Positions 6,381 to 10,355 of a DNA stretch of 10,355 bases are shown here, in pieces; the stretch's first letter is position 1, and each line of letters begins with the position of its first letter. The stretch comes from Acidobacteriota bacterium. GTDB taxonomy: Bacteria; Acidobacteriota; Terriglobia; 20CM-2-55-15. The notes beneath the pieces were generated by a model. That model saw only the letters and a list, made by a program, of their open reading frames with translations. It was not told where the DNA came from and did not search any database. Position numbers and translations under genes: made by a program. The stretch lies in the NCBI GenBank assembly GCA_003223895.1, contig QHXD01000386.1, positions 1 to 10,355 of the forward strand, in the 5' to 3' direction.

Positions 6381-6775
6381 TGCATGGCCTCTTCTGCAGA
6401 TTGCGCTGGAGAAGCGGGACGCTCGCCTGAACCGCGGCGTGCGGCCCGCTTCTGGCGATAGCTGCGAATTTTCTCGAACCTTCGGACGTCTTCATCGGTA
6501 CGCACCGTGATGTATTTGATAACGGCGTCCATGACGCGAAGGCGGCGTTCGACTTCCTTGATGATGTCGCCATTGGCGCCTATGGCGAAGAGCACGTAAG
6601 AACCTTCGCGGAACTTATCCACGTCGTAAGCAAGCCTGCGCTTGCCCATCTTTTCGATCTTCTGGATCTCTCCGCCGGCTCCGGTGATCACGGCTTCGAG
6701 TTGTCCGTTGATCTTGTCGATCTCTTCGTCCGTCGCGTTCGGATTGACGATGAACATGATTTCGTAATTTCGCAT
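6377..6775 (-). CDS. rpsF: 30S ribosomal protein bS6
   Basis: bS6 forms a heterodimer with bS18 on the platform of the small ribosomal subunit. The 132 residues start with the typical MRNYEIMFIVNP and contain GKRRLAYDVDKFREGSYV and the VIKYITVRTDED strand. The C-terminus is an extended basic and then Ala/Ser/Glu-rich tail of about 25 residues, as in many bS6 proteins. The start codon follows the pth stop with no gap, and GAGGAAAA inside the end of pth gives the ribosome binding site. No separate leader exists in which a bS6:bS18 autoregulatory RNA could sit. Confidence 0.97.
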   Translation of the reverse strand: MRNYEIMFIVNPNATDEEIDKINGQLEAVITGAGGEIQKIEKMGKRRLAYDVDKFREGSYVLFAIGANGDIIKEVERRLRVMDAVIKYITVRTDEDVRRFEKIRSYRQKRAARRGSGERPASPAQSAEEAMQ

Positions 6776-7366
6776 TTAGTTTTCCTCTGTCTCTCTCAGA
6801 TCGATGCCGTTGTAGGCGGCCATCGCCTTCTCGATGCCTTCGGCGATCAGGTCTTCAACCGCTTTAACTGCGACTTCCTCCGCCTGATCCAGCAGGGCCC
6901 GGTCGCTCTTTGCGACACGGGACAAAACGAAATCCCGGACATCACCGATTTCGCGGTCCGGCTGAATCCCAACGCGAATCCGCAGGAACTCGTCCGACCC
7001 CAAGGTCGAAATTAATGATTTTATCCCATTGTGCCCGCCGGCCGAACCTTTTTGCCGGACGCGAAGTTTTCCAAGCGGCAATGCCAGGTCGTCGTAAACA
7101 ACGATCATATCTTGCGCGCCGGACTCAAAGCGCTCGAAAACCGGCGGCATCGCAGCCCCGCTCTTGTTCATATACGTTTGCGGGAGCACCAGCACCGCCG
7201 TTTGGCCGCCAAGCACGACTTTCCCTGATATCAGCGCCGGACCGCATCGTTCCTTGATACGAGTGCCCTGCGCAGCGGCAATCCGATCGAGAACGCGAAA
7301 GCCGACATTGTGATACGTGCCTGCGTATTCTTCGCCCGGATTGCCAAGTCCGACAATGAGCCGCAT
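6776..7366 (-). CDS. pth: Peptidyl-tRNA hydrolase (bacterial type)
   Basis: Pth releases peptides from peptidyl-tRNAs that drop off the ribosome, recycling tRNA in the cytosol. From the chosen ATG (7364-7366) the protein has 196 residues (E. coli 194). The motif GLGNPG is near the N-terminus. The catalytic and binding residues N9, H19 (TYHNVG), N67 (TYMNKSG), D92 (VYDD) and N113 (GGHNG) are present. The start was chosen because AAGGA lies 6 nt upstream. An ATG two codons earlier (7370-7372) directly abuts AAGGA and would add Met-Pro. The stop touches the rpsF ATG, so pth heads a tight pth-rpsF-rpsR cluster. Upstream lies the 228-bp repeat element rather than a recognisable promoter. Confidence 0.97.
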   Translation of the reverse strand: MRLIVGLGNPGEEYAGTYHNVGFRVLDRIAAAQGTRIKERCGPALISGKVVLGGQTAVLVLPQTYMNKSGAAMPPVFERFESGAQDMIVVYDDLALPLGKLRVRQKGSAGGHNGIKSLISTLGSDEFLRIRVGIQPDREIGDVRDFVLSRVAKSDRALLDQAEEVAVKAVEDLIAEGIEKAMAAYNGIDLRETEEN

Positions 7367-7394
7367 GGGCATTCCTTAGCGTCGGACCCAATCA

Positions 7395-7622
7395 AGCGCA
7401 TTCCCCTCCTTGCAAAGGAGGGGTGGCTGCGCCATCAAGAAAATGCTGCGAAGCCACCTTTGAAAGGCGCAGACGGGGTGGTCGCTCACACACCTTGTTT
7501 CAAAAAGAGACATACCGACCGAGACTTAACTTGTGAGCGACCACCCCGTCCGTGCCATATCGGAACGGGTCCTTTTTCTTGATGGCACGGCCACCCCTCC
7601 TTTGCAAGGAGGGGAATGCGCT
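7395..7622. repeat. 228-bp nested inverted-repeat element (MITE- or REPIN-like) between rplY and pth
   Basis: The outer arms 7395-7427 and 7590-7622 are exact reverse complements over 33 bp and contain CCCCTCCTTGCAAAGGAGGGG, itself a palindrome. The inner arms 7472-7490 and 7532-7550 are exact over 19 bp. Between outer and inner arms, each half holds its own small stem: TGCGCC/GGCGCA on the left and CGTGCC/GGCACG on the right. These stems are different in sequence but each is complementary. Both halves share GCCATCAAGAAAA. The central loop is 41 nt. No protein is encoded; reading frames through it are artefacts. No target-site duplication was seen at the edges. Together with 35 bp on the rplY side and 28 bp on the pth side it makes up the 291-bp gap. 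Confidence 0.9.
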
Positions 7623-7657
7623 GGGCTGACAGTAATACCATTGGCCGGTCCCCACGC

Positions 7658-8338
7658 CTACTCTGCAGGCGGCTCTTCTTCCTTCTTGCCCTTCTTGATG
7701 ACCTCGGGTTCGGCACCAGGAGTGGCAGCAGCTTCGCCTTCTGCAACCGGAGCCACGGTGGCGGCTACGGGCTCGACTTCCTCCTTCACCGATACGACGT
7801 GCACGATGACCTGGTCGGGGGCCGCGAGCACCTTCACTTTTGAGCTCACCTCGAGCCCGGAGACACGTATGGCGTCATTGATCCCAAGATCAGAAACATC
7901 GACTTCGATTCGTTCCGGAATATCGCCGGGCAAGCATTCGACGGCGATCTCGCGAAGAATCAATTCGAGAATTCCGGCGTCCACTTTGACTCCACGGGCT
8001 TCGCCCTTCACAGCGACTGGAACCGTCACGCGAATGGCGACGTCCATTGCGATGCGATAGAAGTCCGCATGGAGGAAAGTCTCCTTGATCGGATCGACCT
8101 GCCAACTCTTGAGAATCGCGTTCGCGCTCTTCCCTGCAATGTCGAGCTTGAGAATAGCGTTGCGTCCAGCTTCCGAGCGCAACACTTTCTGAAGCGCCTT
8201 CGGATCGACGGCCACCGCGACGTTGTCGCCTTTGCCGCCATAAACCACGCCCGGAATCATTCCCTCCCGGCGCAGACGCCGGGCCGCATTTTTTCCGCGT
8301 TCGTCCCGGGTTTTTGCATTCACTACGATTTCGGCCAT
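7658..8338 (-). CDS. rplY: 50S ribosomal protein bL25, long (CTC/TL5) form
   Basis: bL25 binds 5S rRNA in the large subunit; the long form is related to Bacillus general stress protein CTC. The protein has 226 residues. The N-terminal 5S-binding domain (about 1-95) has RREGMIPGVVYG and LHADFYRI. The C-terminal domain (about 96-185) has CLPGDIPERIEVDVSDL. A low-complexity Ala/Pro/Glu-rich tail ends in a KKGKKEEE stretch, as in Thermus TL5. The ATG at 8336-8338 was chosen because GGAG lies 6 nt upstream and the family begins here. A longer frame to 8512 would run back through a hairpin and into prs. The prs-rplY-pth order is common in bacteria. Confidence 0.96.
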   Translation of the reverse strand: MAEIVVNAKTRDERGKNAARRLRREGMIPGVVYGGKGDNVAVAVDPKALQKVLRSEAGRNAILKLDIAGKSANAILKSWQVDPIKETFLHADFYRIAMDVAIRVTVPVAVKGEARGVKVDAGILELILREIAVECLPGDIPERIEVDVSDLGINDAIRVSGLEVSSKVKVLAAPDQVIVHVVSVKEEVEPVAATVAPVAEGEAAATPGAEPEVIKKGKKEEEPPAE

Positions 8339-8356
8339 AAAGAACTCCAGGAAGCC

Positions 8357-8406
8357 AGAAGCCAGAAGCCAGAATATGCTTTCCCTTATTCTGGCTTCTG
8401 GCTTCT
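8357..8406. repeat. Second GCCAGAA heptad inverted repeat, between prs and rplY
   Basis: The arms 8357-8376 and 8387-8406 are exact complements over 20 bp with a 10-nt loop. The left arm is preceded by one more copy of the GAAGCCA heptad (8351-8357), so the left side carries three tandem copies. The right arm reaches into the last base of the prs stop codon. The element belongs to the same family as that at 1175-1255. It fills most of the 67-bp prs-rplY gap and stops about 10 nt short of the rplY ribosome binding site. Confidence 0.85.
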
Positions 8407-9314
8407 CATATAAACAGTACGCTGACGGACGTCTCTTCGTGGATGGACTGGACGGCCTGCGCCAGCAGTTTCCCCACGCTGAGGACTGAAATTTTTCTGC
8501 ATTTCCTTGCATCGTTGTGCAAAGGAATGGTGTTGGTCACCACAATTTCGATCAGGTCCGAGTTCTGAATTCGCTCCACAGCCGGACCCGACAGCACCGG
8601 ATGCGTGCAGCACGCGTAAACTTTCGTCGCGCCATTATTGAGAAGCGCCTCGGCCGTTTTGACCAGCGTTCCCGCAGTGTCGATGATGTCATCCGCGATC
8701 AAGCAGGTCTGGCCCTTAACGTCACCGATCACGTTCATCACCTGCGCGACGTTGGCCTCGATGCGCCGTTTGTTGACCATTGCCAGTTCGGCATTCAGCC
8801 GCTTGGCAAATGCCCGGGCGCGCTCGACACCTCCGGCATCCGGCGAAACCACGGTGAGATTCGTCAGGTTCAACTTTTGGAAGTGCTCAACCAGGCTGAA
8901 GAAGCCCTGGATCTGCGGCGCATGCAGATCCATCGTCAGCAATCGATCCGTACCTGATGCAACGAGCAGATCCGAAACAACCTTCGACGAAATCGGGACC
9001 CGGGGTTTGTCTTTGCGATCCTGCCGGGCGTAACCGAAGTACGGGAGAACGGCCGTTATTCGCTTTGCTGATGCGCGCTTGAAGGCATCGATCATCAGGA
9101 ACAGCTCGATGAGATTAGAGTCCACGGGCGGGCACGTCGGTTGAACGATGAAGACGTCCGCCCCGCGGACATTTTCAAGGATCTGAAAGTAAATCTCTCC
9201 GTCGCTGAATCGCGTGACGGACGACTTTCCGAGCTCGCAATCCAGATACTCGCAGATCTCGTTCGTAAGCGCCGTGTTGGCTGTTCCGCCGAAGATTTTC
9301 AATTCATTACTCAT
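8406..9314 (-). CDS. prs: Ribose-phosphate pyrophosphokinase (PRPP synthetase), class I, with an internal deletion
   Basis: Prs makes phosphoribosyl pyrophosphate from ribose 5-phosphate and ATP for purine, pyrimidine, NAD, His and Trp synthesis. The 302 residues are short of the usual 310-320. Present are RFSDGEI (35-41), the ATP-binding FGYARQDRK (93-101), catalytic H131 in MDLHAPQIQGFF, the KRR loop (182-184), the PRPP-binding DDIIDTAGTL (208-217) and the THPVLSGPA block. Directly after FF139, where the family has a segment like DIPVDHLYAAP, the sequence jumps to SLVEHF: about 11 residues (33 nt) are missing in frame. The start lies 16 nt after the tRNA 3' end with no Shine-Dalgarno sequence. 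The stop touches a hairpin. Identity is certain; activity of this version is doubtful. Confidence 0.95.
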   Translation of the reverse strand: MSNELKIFGGTANTALTNEICEYLDCELGKSSVTRFSDGEIYFQILENVRGADVFIVQPTCPPVDSNLIELFLMIDAFKRASAKRITAVLPYFGYARQDRKDKPRVPISSKVVSDLLVASGTDRLLTMDLHAPQIQGFFSLVEHFQKLNLTNLTVVSPDAGGVERARAFAKRLNAELAMVNKRRIEANVAQVMNVIGDVKGQTCLIADDIIDTAGTLVKTAEALLNNGATKVYACCTHPVLSGPAVERIQNSDLIEIVVTNTIPLHNDARKCRKISVLSVGKLLAQAVQSIHEETSVSVLFI

Positions 9315-9330
9315 GGAAGCAAATTGATAA

Positions 9331-9402
9331 CTGGGGCGGAAGGATTCGAACCTTCGAATACAGGTTCCAAAGACCTGTGCCTTACCACTTGGCCACGCCC
9401 CA
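9331..9402 (-). tRNA. tRNA-Gln(TTG)
   Basis: A 72-nt cloverleaf is visible. It has acceptor stem TGGGGCG/CGCCCCA with discriminator G, a 3-bp D stem GCC/GGC, and anticodon stem CAGGT/ACCTG with loop CTTTGGA. The T stem is GAAGG/CCTTC around TTCGAAT. The anticodon is TTG, reading glutamine codons. The weak first pair U1-A72 is typical of tRNA-Gln. The 3' CCA is not encoded. It lies 13 nt after the ispE stop and 16 nt before prs on the same strand, so it is probably processed out of a common transcript. Confidence 0.97.
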
Positions 9403-9415
9403 ATTCCCTGACGAG

Positions 9416-10270
9416 CTAAAGCTCATCACCTACCACCATTTTCTGGAAATACTCCCAACGCGGCAATGGTTTTGTCACCTTCACATGGAAGCGCCCACTC
9501 AGTGCCGAGCCCGCTCGAATGGCCTCCGAAATCATTCCGAATTGACCGTAAGCCGTTGAGCCGCTGCCTGACAGCGATGCCCGGTAGGCGCCCTGCCTCA
9601 GAAGCTCGTCCTTGATTTCCGCCATCTCGGGATATCTGGCAAAGACGGGAGCCTCGAAATCATTGGTTTCCGACCCACAGCCAGGACCGCCGGGATCATG
9701 GAAACCTTCAATCCTATTGAATTTATCAGGTACCGTCAACCAGGAATAGGCCTCGGCCGTGGGTATCATCACGCCCGGATCGACGAGGACGAGCCAGTAA
9801 TCGCCGGGATCCTCCAATTTATAAACTTCGTCGCCTCGACCGAATCCCGCAGCGCGTCCGCCAACGGCAAAGAAGGGTACATCGGAGCCGAGGCTGCGGA
9901 GAGCCTGCGTAACCCCTTCCGTCGTAATGGCCCTCTTGAACAAACGCTGCAATCCGATAAAGGTAGCAGCCGCGTCCGCGCTCCCGCCGCCGAGACCGCG
10001 GCCGATTGGAAGGTCTTTTCTGAGTTGAATCGAAACGCTGACCGGCGCGCCGGTCATTTGTTCATAGGCTCGAACAGCACGAACGACGAGATTCGTTTCA
10101 TCCTGTGGAGCGCCGCTCGCGGAAAATTCAAACCGTTCCGAACGCTCCATGCGAATCTCGTCCCACCAATCGATGGCTTGAAGAATCGTTTTGACTTCGT
10201 GGAAGCCATCGTCCCGGCGTCCGAGAATGCGAAGATCCAGATTAATTTTAGCGAACGCTCGCAACAGCAT
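9416..10270 (-). CDS. ispE: 4-diphosphocytidyl-2-C-methyl-D-erythritol kinase IspE
   Basis: IspE phosphorylates CDP-methylerythritol with ATP, the fourth MEP step, between IspD and IspF. The protein has 284 residues (E. coli 283). It is a GHMP kinase: FAKINLDL (6-13) carries catalytic lysine K8, the ATP loop GRGLGGGSADAA is at 90-101, LGSDVPFF (128-135) carries catalytic aspartate D130, and the C-terminal motif SGSGSTAYG is at 234-242. Arginine at 91, where alanine is more usual in the loop, is a small oddity. The ATG at 10268-10270 places AKIN at residue 7, as in the family, although no Shine-Dalgarno sequence precedes it. No promoter was recognised in the 85 bp upstream before the window ends. 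The following tRNA and prs are closely spaced, suggesting one operon. Confidence 0.96.
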   Translation of the reverse strand: MLLRAFAKINLDLRILGRRDDGFHEVKTILQAIDWWDEIRMERSERFEFSASGAPQDETNLVVRAVRAYEQMTGAPVSVSIQLRKDLPIGRGLGGGSADAAATFIGLQRLFKRAITTEGVTQALRSLGSDVPFFAVGGRAAGFGRGDEVYKLEDPGDYWLVLVDPGVMIPTAEAYSWLTVPDKFNRIEGFHDPGGPGCGSETNDFEAPVFARYPEMAEIKDELLRQGAYRASLSGSGSTAYGQFGMISEAIRAGSALSGRFHVKVTKPLPRWEYFQKMVVGDEL

Positions 10271-10355
10271 AAAGTCGGCTGAAAAATCGGGGCTTCAACA
10301 AGCCTGAGCGAAACATCAATCGCAAAGCGTAAAAGGGCAGGGATCGGCCCAGGAA

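Noticed and set aside
6776..6830. bS6:bS18 autoregulatory leader RNA before rpsF
   Set aside because: rpsF follows the pth stop with no gap, and no hairpin with the expected CCG bulge was seen.
7395..7622. CRISPR array or phage attachment site
   Set aside because: There are no regularly spaced direct repeats with unique spacers and no integrase; the symmetry is inverted.
7310..7746. Reading frames on both strands giving peptides with IPLLAKEGW
   Set aside because: These are translations of the 228-bp repeat element arms, not genes.
8339..8512. N-terminal extension of bL25 to 8512
   Set aside because: It would run through the hairpin and overlap the prs end by more than 100 nt; the ATG at 8338 has a good ribosome binding site and matches the family start.

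Overview
The window is a stretch of bacterial chromosome carrying housekeeping genes, with every recognisable gene on the minus strand. In transcription order (right to left) it reads ispE, tRNA-Gln(TTG), prs, rplY (long bL25/CTC form), pth, rpsF, rpsR, rplI, dnaB (broken), radA, a YacL-type PIN-TRAM membrane protein, ispD, ispF (cut by the left edge). The gene order, the moderately GC-rich sequence and the many hairpin-type intergenic repeats fit a soil or environmental bacterium of the Acidobacteriota or a similar phylum. This placement is an inference from layout and memory; no search was run.

Right part (about 7.65-10.3 kb): the isoprenoid kinase gene ispE is followed after 12-13 nt by tRNA-Gln and, 16 nt later, by PRPP synthetase. 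A 20-bp-stem hairpin then separates prs from rplY. Between rplY and pth lies a 228-bp nested inverted-repeat element. The 85 bp upstream of ispE (10271-10355) show no convincing gene or promoter.

Central part (about 5.1-7.4 kb): pth, rpsF and rpsR are packed with zero or negative spacing. A hairpin with palindromic arms precedes rplI. A 446-bp gap with a perfect 39-bp inverted repeat and one consensus DnaA box lies between rplI and dnaB.

Left part (1-5.1 kb): dnaB, radA, yacL-like, ispD and ispF. The order radA-yacL-ispD-ispF matches the well-known Bacillus neighbourhood radA-disA-yacL-ispD-ispF, but disA is absent. A promoter-like sequence in the radA-yacL gap could give yacL-ispD-ispF their own transcript. 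Three MEP-pathway enzymes acting in succession (IspD, IspE, IspF) sit at the two ends of the window, with replication, translation and nucleotide-precursor genes between them.

Two things stand out. First, two highly conserved genes carry internal losses: dnaB lacks about 23 codons at the domain junction and is thrown out of frame, and prs lacks about 11 codons in frame. Either these are assembly errors or the lesions are real. Second, every intergenic gap larger than 66 bp is occupied by an inverted-repeat element, from four different sequence families. I see no novel defence, mobile or biosynthetic system here.
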